This document shows, piece after piece, positions 43,002 to 54,066 of a DNA stretch of 64,000 nt. Within the stretch, counting starts at the first letter, position 1. Each line of letters begins with the position of its first letter. Made by a program: the position numbers and the translations under genes. Source of the DNA: Adiantum capillus-veneris (taxonomy: Eukaryota > Streptophyta > Polypodiopsida > Polypodiales > Pteridaceae); contig CM043944.1 in the NCBI GenBank assembly GCA_014529385.2, forward strand, positions 176,300,740 through 176,364,739, in the 5' to 3' direction. The notes beneath the pieces were generated by a model, which saw only the letters and a program-made list of their open reading frames with translations, was not told where the DNA came from and searched no databases.

Positions 43002-45723
43002 TGCCTCTCATTCTTCCAGAAACCTTGTCCTTAACACAATCTTCCACCTTTACTAGCATTAGGAATTGATTTTTTCCTCTTATTCTAGGCATCGGATTGG
43101 TTCTAACCCCCTTTGTTTTTCTCTTTGCTCTATAGCGTTTCTGGCGTTGTTTAGTTTGGTTCGGAAAATCATAAAATCGAACATCCGTTATAGTTTCTTC
43201 GTTTCCGCTTGAATTGTCCATTGACTCGTTGTCTGCTTCATTTCCCCACTTAGGATGATCGGGAATGTCGTGAAACACCTCCTTTTCATCTTCCTTTTCT
43301 AGTGTATCGTTCTTTTCAGTTTCTTTTTCGAGTACATTTCTCAACATGAAGTACGGAACCACGTCGTACCCGTCCTTGTCGCAAAATTTCGTTGTGGGAC
43401 CATCCGGAATTGCACAAACATCTAGGGTTGCTAGAATGTGTGTCCATTCTAATGGTTCAAGCGTGTCCTCTGGAAAGGGTTCTCCTATATAAGTTTCGTC
43501 TTCGATAGCCCTTTCTAAAACACATTCTTCTCGTTTCAGACTTCCACATTTCGAGGCTCCACACATCCATAACTCCTTGGGTTTACCTAACCAAGCTGGA
43601 AATTCGGATCCCGCCAAAGTAGCTGAATCAAACTCCTCTACCGGTGTTCGGTTCACATCTTTGTAGCTATGGTCTTTCAGGTTCACACGTGTAGTGGTTT
43701 CCATATTTCTCAGGTATATGTGATCGTAGCCCCAATCTTGGACCATTTTCAACTGTCTCATGAATGGTCTTCCCAATATGATATCATAGTTATTCTCCTT
43801 GCCAAAATCGACAATAGCAAAAGTATGTTCGTATTCAATGCCGCAAGAAGTCACTACGACTTTCTCTAATAACCCCATAGGTTTCTCCATGTGTCCATCT
43901 GCTAATTGGAGTTTCAACCTAGTCTTCCTTATTGCTGGTTTCCCCCATTTTTTCCAGATTTCTTTTGTAGCAATGGCTACCCCAGCTCCGCTGTCTAGTA
44001 TTGCCATCGTGTTCACTCCTTGGAATTCAACTGGTAAGGTTGTATTCCCCTCTTCACCTTCGCAATACTCTCCGACCTTGTTTAAGGGTACAGGCTTAGC
44101 GTTCTTTTGTGGTTTACTCAGCTCTTGTATACCCTCTTTCAGTCTCGATGTTGGGTCTTTTATCCCGAATTTCTCCAAGCATTTTCCTACAGTGGTCCAC
44201 ATATGTGGTCTTAGCCTCAAAAGCTCAGCTAGAGTGATAGTGCATGTCACTGGTGTTGACAAGATCTCTATCAATCCTTGCGAGTCCATGACTTTTTCTG
44301 ATGAGATTCTTCGTGAGGGAAGTGCTCTAGTCTCGGATTCTGCTTCATACTCTCCTAAGTATGAAGGTAAGGTATTCAGTGAATGAGGTTTGCTCTCCAT
44401 TGTTCTAACAGAGCCCCCATCTCCCCAGTAAGATTGCAGATCCAAGTCCACTTGAGATCCTGCCTCAAATTCCACTATGGGAGGATTCCTGATGTCCTTT
44501 TCCCAATTTGTCTGATTAGCTTGGCAACTTAGCTCGTTTGCAAAGTTTGCCTCTCTCACTTGTTTCCAAAATTCATTGTAATCCTCATCTCTTCCGTAAG
44601 ACCTCTGTATGACTGGATGAAAACTCTCTATCTCCTGATCGGTTGTGTTCAACACTATGCGGTCATCCTTGTGTGTATTTTCAGGCTTTTGTGCACTGGG
44701 AGTCTTTTCAGCTACCCGTGAAACGATAGTCTCTTGCTGAATTGGGTTTTCCGTTCCACAATTCATTGTTTCTTTTGGTGGTTCTAATAAGGCTTGTGCA
44801 GTCTCGATCATTCTCTGGCACATTTCAAGTCTCTGCTTTTCCAATTCCGCGTTTGGGTATGTCATCCACCTCTGTTCTTGTGTTTGGTTGTTCTTTAACC
44901 TAGCTTCGTAAGCTCTCATCAGTGCGTCCAATGGTTCGTGTACTTTGTCGACTAGCACTGATCCCCCTGAGCTTAAGCTCGTTGTTTCTTTGATACTCTT
45001 TTGTTTCGTTCTTTCCGGGCTCATCTCTCGTTTCCCGTTTTGACTCTCAAGTTTTTCTAATCTATCTTTAGTTCGCTTTAGTTCCTCAGCTAGAATAGCG
45101 TCTTCACGTTCTTTTCTCAACTTCATGCGTGCTTTTCTAGCTTTCCATGTGTTTTTCTGACTCCGCGGTCCTGGACTAACCATTTCAGTCGCTAACTTTC
45201 CATTCTCAGGTTCTCTAGTGGTTTTCTTAGCTTGAGCTCTAGTAACAACTTGCGTTGGTATCAGAGTTTCATTTTCAGACCCACTGCTGGTAGGAATAGT
45301 TTCTAGCATATTCAATGTCGTCTTTTGCACTTTGTTTGGATTCTTTGAACAATCCTCAATGAAGTGAGTAACCCCACACTCAGTGCAATAAGCGTTAATT
45401 CTAATGATTTCCGTATGTGGGCAAACATTCATCAGATGGTCACCTCCACACTTGTAACAGGGTCCTAGTGCTGGTCTTGGTCCCATTTGATTCGTCCTTT
45501 GTGGATAGGATGGTCTTTGTCCTGTTAACCCTCCATGAGCTATGAACATCAATGTTCTTGCGTCCAAATTGTATCTCTCTTCATCAGAAGCACTTGTAAC
45601 TGTTGGTATTCCAACATTCCCAATCATGCCCCATGGTTCTGGTTGTTTGGGTTCTTCTGGTGGGTAATACACAGTTGGAGACATGTGTGCACCAGATTCT
45701 TCATAATAGGCTTGAACAGGCAC
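42919..45723 (-). CDS. Ty3-B Gag C-terminal half and first protease, 934 codons
   Basis: Two zinc knuckles near residues 90-135, CYKCGGDHLMNVC and CTECGVTHFIEDC, both CX2CX3HX4C; then a K/R/E-rich helix, the conserved NNQTQEQRWMTYPNAELEKQ block, and a retropepsin (TMAILDSGAGVAIATKEIWK ... DIILGRPFMRQ). It ends with a basic tail from the DKDGYDVVPYF motif to THNPTHNPTETRRKA. It would package RNA and process the polyprotein. It is separated from upstream Gag by a frameshift at 45723. It aligns residue by residue with Ty3-A gag-PR. Confidence 0.85.
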   Translation of the reverse strand: MPVQAYYEESGAHMSPTVYYPPEEPKQPEPWGMIGNVGIPTVTSASDEERYNLDARTLMFIAHGGLTGQRPSYPQRTNQMGPRPALGPCYKCGGDHLMNVCPHTEIIRINAYCTECGVTHFIEDCSKNPNKVQKTTLNMLETIPTSSGSENETLIPTQVVTRAQAKKTTREPENGKLATEMVSPGPRSQKNTWKARKARMKLRKEREDAILAEELKRTKDRLEKLESQNGKREMSPERTKQKSIKETTSLSSGGSVLVDKVHEPLDALMRAYEARLKNNQTQEQRWMTYPNAELEKQRLEMCQRMIETAQALLEPPKETMNCGTENPIQQETIVSRVAEKTPSAQKPENTHKDDRIVLNTTDQEIESFHPVIQRSYGRDEDYNEFWKQVREANFANELSCQANQTNWEKDIRNPPIVEFEAGSQVDLDLQSYWGDGGSVRTMESKPHSLNTLPSYLGEYEAESETRALPSRRISSEKVMDSQGLIEILSTPVTCTITLAELLRLRPHMWTTVGKCLEKFGIKDPTSRLKEGIQELSKPQKNAKPVPLNKVGEYCEGEEGNTTLPVEFQGVNTMAILDSGAGVAIATKEIWKKWGKPAIRKTRLKLQLADGHMEKPMGLLEKVVVTSCGIEYEHTFAIVDFGKENNYDIILGRPFMRQLKMVQDWGYDHIYLRNMETTTRVNLKDHSYKDVNRTPVEEFDSATLAGSEFPAWLGKPKELWMCGASKCGSLKREECVLERAIEDETYIGEPFPEDTLEPLEWTHILATLDVCAIPDGPTTKFCDKDGYDVVPYFMLRNVLEKETEKNDTLEKEDEKEVFHDIPDHPKWGNEADNESMDNSSGNEETITDVRFYDFPNQTKQRQKRYRAKRKTKGVRTNPMPRIRGKNQFLMLVKVEDCVKDKVSGRMRGNDQKSLRKDKKGTHNPTHNPTETRRKA

Positions 45724-46373
45724 TAGGCTTGTTCTTCCTGATTCTCTAAGGTTGGTGCATATCTAATGCCTACTGGTCTTGCTCCTGGTAAAGGTGGTTG
45801 TTGTCCCAATACCGGTTGCGGTCTTTCTATCCCCATAGGTCCTGGTACATTTCCCGTTGGGTATCGAGGTACTGGATGTACTTGAGGTGGTGCTAATTGA
45901 GCAGGAGGTGCATACTGACGCTCCCTTACATACCCTTTGTTGTAATAGCACTCCTCTGTTGGATGATTTGTCCATTTTTGTTCAATAGCACACCATTTCA
46001 GTGGTTTTGGCAATGGTTTTTGGTATGGTGCCATCCTTTTTAGAGCATCTTCTATCATTTGCTCTACATTTGGCATGGTTGTTGTTTGAACATTCTTTTT
46101 AGTGGTAGTCTCGCTCGCTACGGAGGAGGAGCTACTGGATGCAAAATCTGTATCCGCTGACACCTCTCCATAAACCGTACAGTTATCCACTAAGTACAAT
46201 GCCTCTCTCGTTACTTGCTCGAAACTTGTACAAGCTTTCAAGTGCAAGTCCTTCTTGAGAGTGTCGTTTCTCAGTCCCTCAATAAAGAGAACAGATAGTC
46301 TGTCATCTTGTGGTCGTTCACGTACTGGACATCTCTCAATGTATTGTTTGAAGCGAAGTGAAGCTTCCTTCAC
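45723..46373 (-). pseudogene. Ty3-B middle Gag fragment
   Basis: 216 codons in a frame between two shifts. Carries KEASLRFKQYIERCPVRERP, LSVLFIEGLRNDTLKKDLHL and IEQKWTNHPTEECYYN, each with a direct Ty3-A counterpart. The shift at 46373 follows AFKQREHKK, and the one at 45723 precedes VQAYYEESGAH. Confidence 0.85.
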
Positions 46374-47845
46374 TTTTTGTGTTCTCTCTGTTTAAAAGCA
46401 TATATTTGTGAGACCGTATTGTGCTTAATCCCTCGTTTTGAGAATTCCTCAGCAAACTCTCTTAGCAAATGGTCAATGTCATGGAATCCCCCTATGTTCA
46501 GTGGTTGAAACCATGTCAATGCCGTACCTTCTAGAGTAAGACCAAATCCCTCGTATTGTGTATGGAAATCTGTTATCTGCTCAGCTCTTAAGACTTGCTT
46601 AAAGAGTGACACATGTGCATACGGATCTCCTGAACCACCATACTTCTTTGGCATACACTTCGCTACTTGAGATGGTCTCATACGTCTATGGTCTGCTACC
46701 AATCTCATTGCTCCTGTGTCCCGGCTAAAGCTTTCTCTAGCATCATGGACTTCATGGGTTACCCTTGTCGGTTCCCCTGCCCTGAATCTACTACTAGGAG
46801 GTAAATGTGATGGTTCCGCTTCGAACCTTGGACCTGGAGTGGTATACGTGGGGATTGGAACTGCACTACCTCGATTCGTATCCATTGACTCTCTGGAATG
46901 TAATGATCCCATTGGTCCGGGCTTCGAGTACTGAGGTTGACTGAAAGAGTCAGCAGCCTGAGTTCTTTGTCCTCCTGTCGTCATTGGGTTTTGCCCTCCA
47001 TTTGTTGGTGCTGGTCTTTGTGAGCTAGAAGTAACATAATACTGATGTAGTGGTCCCCCAAAGTATGTATATCCTTCTAATTCTTTCTTGCCCATTGTTG
47101 AGTATTGCCTGCCATACTTGTCGTAAGCGGCAATTTTCACTTCCGATCCCTCTGTGTAGGTAAAGACATAAAGTCTTTTTTGGTCTGTCAACTCTCCAGT
47201 GTAGGATTCTTCACATCTATAATAGAGATCCTGCTCCCCATTATTATATTTGTATAGCCCCACATAGATGTTATCAGTGTTGATCTTTGTAGTTTCATTC
47301 TCTCTTCTTAACCTCGCATCAGGGAAGTTCATTATTGGTGCTTTCTCCTCTAGTTCTTCATCTACTTTGGCTTTGGTGCCCATCAATCCCCACTTGTCCA
47401 CAATGTTAGGGTTTAGGACTACCAAGTACATGGTACCCTCGTCATCTAGATATCTATCTCCGCTATAGCTCATAGGCACTAAGTCCTTGAACTCACTAGG
47501 TCTCTCCTCTATCTTTACACAATAGCGGTCCATTCCATCTTTGTAGATCTTGGCACCTTGCTCATTGTCGTACTGGTATTTTATGAACAATAGCTTCATT
47601 GTGGCGGAAGGGCTTGATGATCCTGCTGCCATATTTTTTCTGTTGTTCAGGTTCAAGTGTTCCAAGTGTTCGGTGAAAATCTCGTAAGATCTCTCCGAAG
47701 AAGTATCAGAGACACTTCCTTCAAAGATCGGCTCTAATGGTTGCACCCAACTTTGGTTTACACTTCCCTCGGTTGATATGACACTTGCTGGTTCCCCTTG
47801 TTTTGGTTGGTTATTCTGGAGGTTCCTGCCCGATCTCAAATTCAT
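46370..47845 (-). pseudogene. Ty3-B N-terminal Gag
   Basis: The best start is ATG 47845 (MNLRSGRNLQNN); the codon before it is TTG. It contains a domain shared with the Ty3-A N-terminus (NIYVGLYKYNNGEQDLYYRC; ELTDQKRLYVFTYTEGSEVK then YDKYGRQY), a Pro/Gly-rich linker, and the Gag core (KCMPKKYGGSGDPYAHVSLF, LTWFQPLNIGGFHDIDHLLR). It ends at a frameshift after FKQREHKK. Intact Gag would start here and run on through the next two frames. Confidence 0.85.
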
Positions 47846-48013
47846 CAATTCCCCTAAAGGACTTTAACTTTTCCGTCTCGGCAATTTGTTTTCCTCAAGT
47901 TTTTGTGGTCAGAATTGATCCAAACTGATTGATACTTGGTCAATTGTTTAATCTTGTCAGTTGGACAACTTCTGTTTCATCAAGTGAGAATTTTGTTGCA
48001 GTTATGCTGAAAA

Positions 48014-48037
48014 AGACATTATACGCGTATGATGTCT
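48014..48037. repeat. Palindrome B1 (one mismatch)
   Basis: AGACATTATACG joined to CGTATGATGTCT: C to T at position 7. Confidence 0.96.
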
Positions 48038-48297
48038 TTTTTCACAGATTTAGACTATTTTGGTTATGCTCACTCTCAGTAGGCCCCTTATGCTCTTTCC
48101 ACTCACAAAATTCAGTTTGAACTCTGTTTGAGCAAGTTATGGCTAATTTAGGCTTTTCTTGGCAATTTTCCGCTTTTGACTTGTTTTTTGGGTCAATTGT
48201 GATCCAAATGGGATGAAACTTGAAATATAACCTCTAGACAGCTATTACAATGGATCTGTGTTAGCAAAGTATCAAAATATGTCCAAAATTAGGTCAA

Positions 48298-48321
48298 AGA
48301 CATCATACGCGTATGATGTCT
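48298..48321. repeat. Palindrome B2 (perfect)
   Basis: 284 bp from B1. Confidence 0.97.
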
Positions 48322-48421
48322 TTTTCATCAATTTGGGTCAAAACTTGATATTTATGCTTTCTACAGTGCTTGTAACAATCTTGTCAGGTCAGATATAAAA
48401 ATAAGCAGTGGATGTGCCAAA

Positions 48422-48445
48422 AGACATTATACGCGTATGATGTCT
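48422..48445. repeat. Palindrome B3 (one mismatch)
   Basis: Same change as B1, 124 bp from B2. Confidence 0.96.
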
Positions 48446-48709
48446 TTTGTCCCAGATTTTGACTATTCTTGGTTTTAAGCCTTCTCCAATGTTTACAATT
48501 GAGTTTCAAGTGTTTTTGTCAGGTTTGAATGTAAAAACAAGATCTGAATCCAAAATTTCCTATTCTTTGCGTTTCTTGGACTCCGACTTGTCTTTTTGGG
48601 TTTCTTTGAGTGTTAATGCTCTTGTTTTAAGTTGAAATTAGGGTATAACCCCCCTTTTGAACACTCTGGTAAAGTCAAAATTTCTGTTTTGGTCTCTGTT
48701 TGGTCATTT

Positions 48710-48733
48710 AGACATCATACGCGTATGATGTCT
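48710..48733. repeat. Palindrome B4 (perfect)
   Basis: 288 bp from B3. Confidence 0.97.
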
Positions 48734-49250
48734 AAAGTTGCAGATTTCCAGTTTTTTGGCACAGAATCCTTCCTAAAGCTTCCTCAAGTGCTCAGCAACT
48801 CCCAGATACACAGAAAATTTCTCTGACTTTTGTTTATTGCAAGTTTCACTACTAACTCGACGGTTTAGTGATCTAACATGCAATCAACCATATCAAGCAA
48901 ATACTCCAATGATTACTAGCTCTAGATCAGGATCAAATGAAGTCCTACCTAAGCTATTCCTAATCATAAAATGGGTTTGGTAATTGTGATTTTAAAGAGA
49001 TCCACTGCCACTCACGGACTAGCAAATTCTTCTTCTATCAACAACTACTCAACACCAACAAAACAACAAACAAATCTAAGCTAAACTAAAAATACTGTCA
49101 ACACGGAAGACCTAGGAATACCCCACTTCCTAGTATCTCTCGAGATCTTTGGAGTCCACCACTCCTAGATCTTTTCTAACTAAAGTATACAAAGTAGTTT
49201 ATACGACTCACCTCGTAGGATTAGTCTAAGGTCACCTACTTAGGGCTCTC

Positions 49251-49269
49251 GTCCCCGACAGCGGCGCCA
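49251..49269 (-). other. Ty3-B primer-binding site, tRNA-Asp type
   Basis: The element strand reads TGGCGCCGCTGTCGGGGAC, two bases from the LTR edge at 49272, one change from the Ty3-A site. Confidence 0.83.
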
Positions 49270-49271
49270 AA

Positions 49272-50212
49272 TGTTAAGGCGGTTACGCCGCTAGCGGAAG
49301 CTAAATAGCGAGAACTCAACCAACAACAGAATTTGTCAGACGAGGACGAAGCTTGACCCGCAGGCGCATGGAAACAACTAGGTGGGTGTCAAATCACCTA
49401 CTCGACCTTCTAATGACAATCACTACTAAGGAAATCAAATCTAAGTTCTAAAATACGCAAGTGACTGAAATCCATACTACGAACGAATGCTATACGAAAC
49501 AGGATCTAGAATCATTGAATCGATTTCAAACTCAAGCGGAAGTCTATGCACTAGGTAAGAACAACACCCTAAAGACTTGAACTGCAAAATCAACCTATAA
49601 TCACTCCGTGCGGTAAACGCGTATGAAGACAGGCCAAAAAATACAGGTGACTGAAACTTGACCCCGATGGTACTAATGTGTAGCTCTACTCGTTGTGGTT
49701 CTATAGATATGCTGCACGCTCTATTCCGACACACGAGTTGGAAGAAAACTCACATCGAAGCTCGTAGGAACTTACCACACATAGAAGCCGATAGCGCGCA
49801 CTCTTGGTATCGGTGCGTAGCTCTCGCCGTTGCTAACACAATGGCGGTGTTGCTTCTCCAATGGCGGCTCCGTAGCTCGCGTAGCAAGTAGATAAGACTC
49901 TCTCTCTCTCTCACTCTCTCTCAGACACAGTCACGGCGCTCAAAAACGCACTTTGATTAATAATCTGAATCTCCTTTAGGTTACAAAACTTTGGCTTATA
50001 TACCTCAGCCTTGGAGGTGAGAACATCTCTAACTAATTACATCAGCAAGTGAAATTACTTCGGGATTACAAGCTGGAAACTCAATTGAGTCCCGTTACTT
50101 AATGAATGGCTCAATTCAAAATCAATGTCGGAAAGACATTTATTACAATCAATGGTTACAAAAATGATGAGTGTGAGCAAAAATGTGGGTGTGATCCTCT
50201 GCTGGCTCAACA
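49272..50212 (-). repeat. Ty3-B 5' LTR
   Basis: 941 bp, differing from 31638-32580 at about ten positions. Contains the half-site ACGCGTATGA near 49617. Confidence 0.96.
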
Positions 50213-50217
50213 ATTCT

Positions 50218-51285
50218 TGTAGCATATCCTCTAGCACTTGGTTGACCATCCATTTTATGATGATCTATAGTACCTATGTTGAGTTGTGTACCCTCTCATT
50301 TAAACACAACCTTCTAAAAATGACTATTTAACTTAGGATCACAATCCTCACAATGTTACTTAGCAACCCATACAACTTGTACAGATTTTCCACAATTAAG
50401 TTAGCAAAGTTTAGTCAATTGATCTACGACCACCTTACCTAGTCATGACCTTGTAAAGTGGTTGGTAAACCCACAATAAAATCCATAGAGACACTTTTCC
50501 ATTTACCGTTAGGAATATCCAATGGATGCAAGAGATGTCCTGACTTCAAGAATTCTACTTTATTTACTTGATATTTTTGGCAATGCATGACATAGCCTTG
50601 AACATAGCTATGTAAACTTGGCCAGTAAAACTATCATCTTAGGAGAGTATAAGTTTTCTTACACATCCCCCCCATGGACTAGGTACCCATCATCTATGGG
50701 AAAATTCTTCCATCTCTATAGCTCATCACTCAAAAGAGGAGAGATGGGTGTGGAGGTTAAAGACACACTACCAACATTGGAGTGAGAAGGATCCCACATT
50801 TTCACATGGCTCCATACTTTGGAGGATGCCTTGTCATGCTCACATATACCCTTGACAGATTCCAAAAACTCACTTTGAATCTCTGTAAAGAGAAAAAAGT
50901 TGATCTCATGCATATGACTAAGAGCATCAACCACCACATTGTATGTCCTTTATGCTACTAGATCTTTGCATCATACTCCTGAAGAATCTCAATCCACCTG
51001 GCCTTTCAACCCTTTGTCTATTTGTTGTGTAAACCATTTTATGCTTTCATGGTCAAAAACAATGTCAAACAAAGCTCCATATTGATAACATTGCCAAGTC
51101 TTCAAAACAGACACTATTACATAGAGTTCTTTTTTGTAAGCAAAATAATTCTATTGTGCTGAATAAGGCTTCTTGATTTCAAATGCAATTTGATTTCCCT
51201 CTAGTTCCAATAGCATGATTATTACCATCCATTTCTAAAAAAAATATTTCCAAAGGATCCTTAATAGCCAAATTAGGAGCTGTAG
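50218..51285 (-). pseudogene. Ty3-E RNase H and integrase N-terminal part (decayed)
   Basis: Broken frames. Frame 50937-50716 begins VVDALSHMHEIN, the RNase H end motif (ADALSR type). The region to 50218 would be the integrase zinc domain and core; near 50240 YHKMDGQPSARGYA corresponds to the integrase motif YHPQTDGQTE. Ty3-B inserted here. Confidence 0.65.
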
Positions 51286-52056
51286 CTAATGCGTCCTTGA
51301 GAGTATCAAAACTTTGATGTTGAGATTCGCCCTACTGAAGGTTTTTTCCTTGGGTTTCAATTGGTCCATCATGGGAACAACAATATGAGCATAGTTTTTA
51401 ACGAACCTTTGATAAAAATCTACAAATCCCAAAAAGATCGGCAACTCTTCCAAGTTTTTGTGAGAAGGCCACCTTTGAATGGCATCCACTTTGGATTGAT
51501 CCATGTCTAGCCCATCAACGAAAATAACATGTCCTAAGTAATAAATTTCCTCTTTGAGAAAATCACACTTTGGCTCTTTGGCATATAAGTTAACTTCCTT
51601 ATACACTCAAACGGCATCGAGAAAAATATTTAAAAACTTGCCGAAATATGGTTTCAAGACACTGTCCATAGGCATCATGAAACTTGTGGACACATTGGTT
51701 AACCCAAAGGGCATAACCAAAAACTCATAGTGTCCAAATCTTATTCGAAATGTAGTTTTGGGTATATCAATAATCCTAATGCATACTTGATGATACCTTA
51801 ACCGCAAGCCTATCTTCGTAAAGATATGAGCATGGCTGAGCTTATGAAATAACTCATCCACTCTTGAAAATGGGTACTTGTTCCTAATAGTAATCGCATT
51901 CAAACCACGATAGTCTATGCACATACACATACTACCGTTGTTATTTTTCACCAATAAGATGGGAGAGACCCATGGCAAAGAACAAGGTAGGATAAACCAT
52001 CTATTAAGATAGTGAGCAAGGTGATTTTCTAGCTCAATAGCTTCATAATGACTCAT
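51286..52056 (-). pseudogene. Ty3-E reverse transcriptase (broken)
   Basis: Frame 52056-51607 carries WVSPILLVKNNNGSMCMCID, YRGLNAITIRNKYPFSRVDE, YHQVCIRIIDIPKTTFRIRF and FLVMPFGLTNVSTSFMMPMD, ending at the catalytic region where YVDD reads FLDAV. Frame 51606-51286 continues with KCDFLKEEIYYLGHVI and ELPIFLGFVDFYQRFVKNYA. The lost catalytic aspartate and the stop show it is dead. Confidence 0.85.
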
Positions 52057-52562
52057 TCTATAGGGTGGTTCACTTATGGGCTTAGTGCCTGCAACACCGT
52101 CTATGCCATGTTACACATCACTTGTCCACGGTAATCTTGGTGGAGAATCATTTGGAAATACATCTATGTACTCCATTAGTAAATCTTTTAACTTATTAGT
52201 AACATTTTCTTGTTGAAGAAAAGAGTAGTAGCCATAGGTGGAAGAGAAGAGAGAGAATCATGTGGCGTTAAGATATTATCATTCAAAACACTATCAACAT
52301 TTGAAAGAAAATGATATATGGAGTAACACAAAAAGAGTTCTTCTGTTTCATCTTGAGAAGAGAGCTTCATAAGATCAACTATACAAATGAGTGGCAAGAA
52401 AGGAACATCCTTCTCTCCCAACAACAACACATGCATGCCATTGGATTCAAACATCAATCTGTTGTGCTCATAGCTATGTTTAAGTGATGATCCTAGACTA
52501 TGTAGCCACTTTTGATTAAAAACCACATATGCCCACTCCATATTCATGACTTGGAAATTCAA
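52057..52562 (-). pseudogene. Ty3-E protease to RT linker
   Basis: Frame 52562-52188 (FQVMNMEWAYVVFNQKWLHS; VLLLGEKDVPFLP) matches the downstream part of the chromovirus protease and its linker in layout. Continuing to 52060 it leads into the RT start. Heavily mutated. Confidence 0.55.
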
Positions 52563-53086
52563 GGACGTGTGATACCCTTAAATCTCCAACGGTACATCTT
52601 TCACTTGAGTATCCCACACCTTGGTGTCATGGCTGTTCATCATTGCTACCTTGTAATGGTGGGAACTCAAAGCCTGGGGCAAGTTGAGCCATTATAATTA
52701 ATGAAATTGTGCAAAGTACCATTATCCACCAATATTTGCACCTTGTGCTCTTGGATAGACCCATGCATATACACCAACTCATGTGGACCAAAGGTTAGGC
52801 TGCCACATTGAGGCCGTTATACAGCACTCGTACACTGTACACCATTTCTGTGTATCATCACCTCCACATTGGAGAAATGAGAGGAGAACTCAAGAGGCAA
52901 TAGTTGAACCATGTGCTTTACTTTCTCCTTACCTAGGGCATCAAATTTCCCCTTAGGACAATCCTTTTTGCTATGACCGCTCCCTAAACATGTAAAACAT
53001 AATTTTTTCTTTTTAGCTTTCTCAAACTCTTCACTACACAGGGGAACCCGTAGCCTCCTTAGGTTTCTTGGATGCCTCAAAAGCAA
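52563..53086 (-). pseudogene. Ty3-E Gag zinc knuckle and protease start
   Basis: Frame 53086-52817 has RVPLCSEEFEKAKKKKLCFT then CLGSGHSKKDCPKG, a CX2CX4HX4C knuckle, then VQLLPLEFSSHFSNVEVMIH. The protease start lies in the decayed stretch to 52563 (MVHELVYMHGSIQEHKVQIL then VDNGTLHNFI, near 52770-52690), where the active-site motif is DNG. Confidence 0.7.
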
Positions 53087-54066
53087 CTATTATAAACTTT
53101 CTTTTATTGTGTCCATGCTGTGTGCATATATTTACATGTGTAGTGTTAGACACGTGAGTGTATGCAGTGATTTCTCATCAAGATCGTCATGTATATGTGC
53201 TTGCACTATGGCCTTCTCAAGCGTCTTAGGGTCTTGGGTTTTGACATGCTTCTTAAGCTCTGGTGTCAACCCATGGATAAACCCACACTCTTGATGAAAG
53301 GTATCCAAACTCTCCATCTTGAGAATTACACAATGATAGTGTGAGATATACTCCAACAATGTCTTATGATGATGCATATAAGAGTACTTATCCCAAGCAA
53401 ACCAATTTTTGTCCGCTTCATTTGTGGGCAAAAATTATTTTTTGAACATGGTCTGATAGTCTGTCCAAGTTTGGGGTACAATGCCCTTTTCCTTGAGAGA
53501 CATCCACCATTTGTAGGCCTTTCCTTCTAGTGTCAGACTCGTTTGCATTTCCTTGATTGCATTTAAGATCGTGAATACCTTCCCATTTTCTCAACAATAT
53601 ATTCATCATATCTTTGTTATGTTCCCTTTCCTCTCCCCTAAAATTGGTGGCTTGGTATTTTTTAACAAATCATCTACCTCTCTTTTGAGAGAGAAGGTGC
53701 AACCCCTCTAGATTGGAGCCTTGCTCTCGGAGACTAGGTGTGCTCCCGATAGGCAAGAGGGATGCAAAAGCCCAAGTCTGCTTATTAACTTGGCCCTTGG
53801 CCAAATATTGCATGAATTACACGAACATATCAGACATTTTGGTGACATTCTCATTCAACTTTACAAAATTAGAACTCTAAAGCAGTCATGCGGGTTTGCA
53901 GTGCTCTAAACTCTTGGATGTCAAGAAATTTGTAGTTATCATCCATCCCTGTTGTGATGCAGGTAACCTCCGTGAGAGTATCTGCTAACCGTAGGGAAAG
54001 AACATGTGGAACTTGTGCAGGATTTTCAAAATCAAACGTATTTTTCATGTCAATGTTTGAATCCAT
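53087..54066 (-). pseudogene. Ty3-E Gag (broken)
   Basis: N-terminus near 54066 (MDSNIDMKNTFDFENPAQVP), then frames 53609-53418 (LRKWEGIHDLKCNQGN) and 53431-53132 (NKYSYMHHHKTLLEYISHYH-like; MESLDTFHQECGFIHGLTPE then LKKHVKTQDPKTLEKAIVQA), the Gag core typical of chromoviruses. Several shifts and stops. Confidence 0.7.

Larger units (their letters stand above)
47849..49250 (-). promoter_or_regulatory. Ty3-B untranslated leader with palindrome array
   Basis: 1.4 kb without coding sequence, holding palindromes at 48014, 48298, 48422 and 48710 (spacings 284, 124 and 288). Shares atccaaatgggatgaaact and ccactgccactcacggact with the Ty3-A leader. Confidence 0.75.
31638..50212 (-). mobile_element. 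Ty3-B: 18.6-kb Ty3/gypsy element with extra 3' ORF and two palindrome arrays
   Basis: Bounded by LTRs of 943 and 941 bp (TGTTAAGGCGG ... CTGGCTCAACA), duplication ATTCT at 31633-31637 and 50213-50217. In element order: tRNA-Asp-type primer site; leader with four palindromes; gag-PR-RT-RNase H-IN; second retropepsin plus W-x-P-K repeats; internal polypurine tract; a 1-kb AT-rich region; a short ORF; a second palindrome array (five sites); a 1,091-codon ORF; 3' polypurine tract. The LTRs differ by about 1% by eye, so it is recent, yet pol has several frameshifts and stops. It is related to Ty3-A, O and F and probably to the Athila/Tat side of plant Ty3/gypsy. Confidence 0.95.

Noticed and set aside
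43669-44386. Plus-strand frame of 195 codons opposite Ty3-B gag-PR
   Set aside because: Antisense shadow of the conserved protease region; the same shadow appears opposite Ty3-A.
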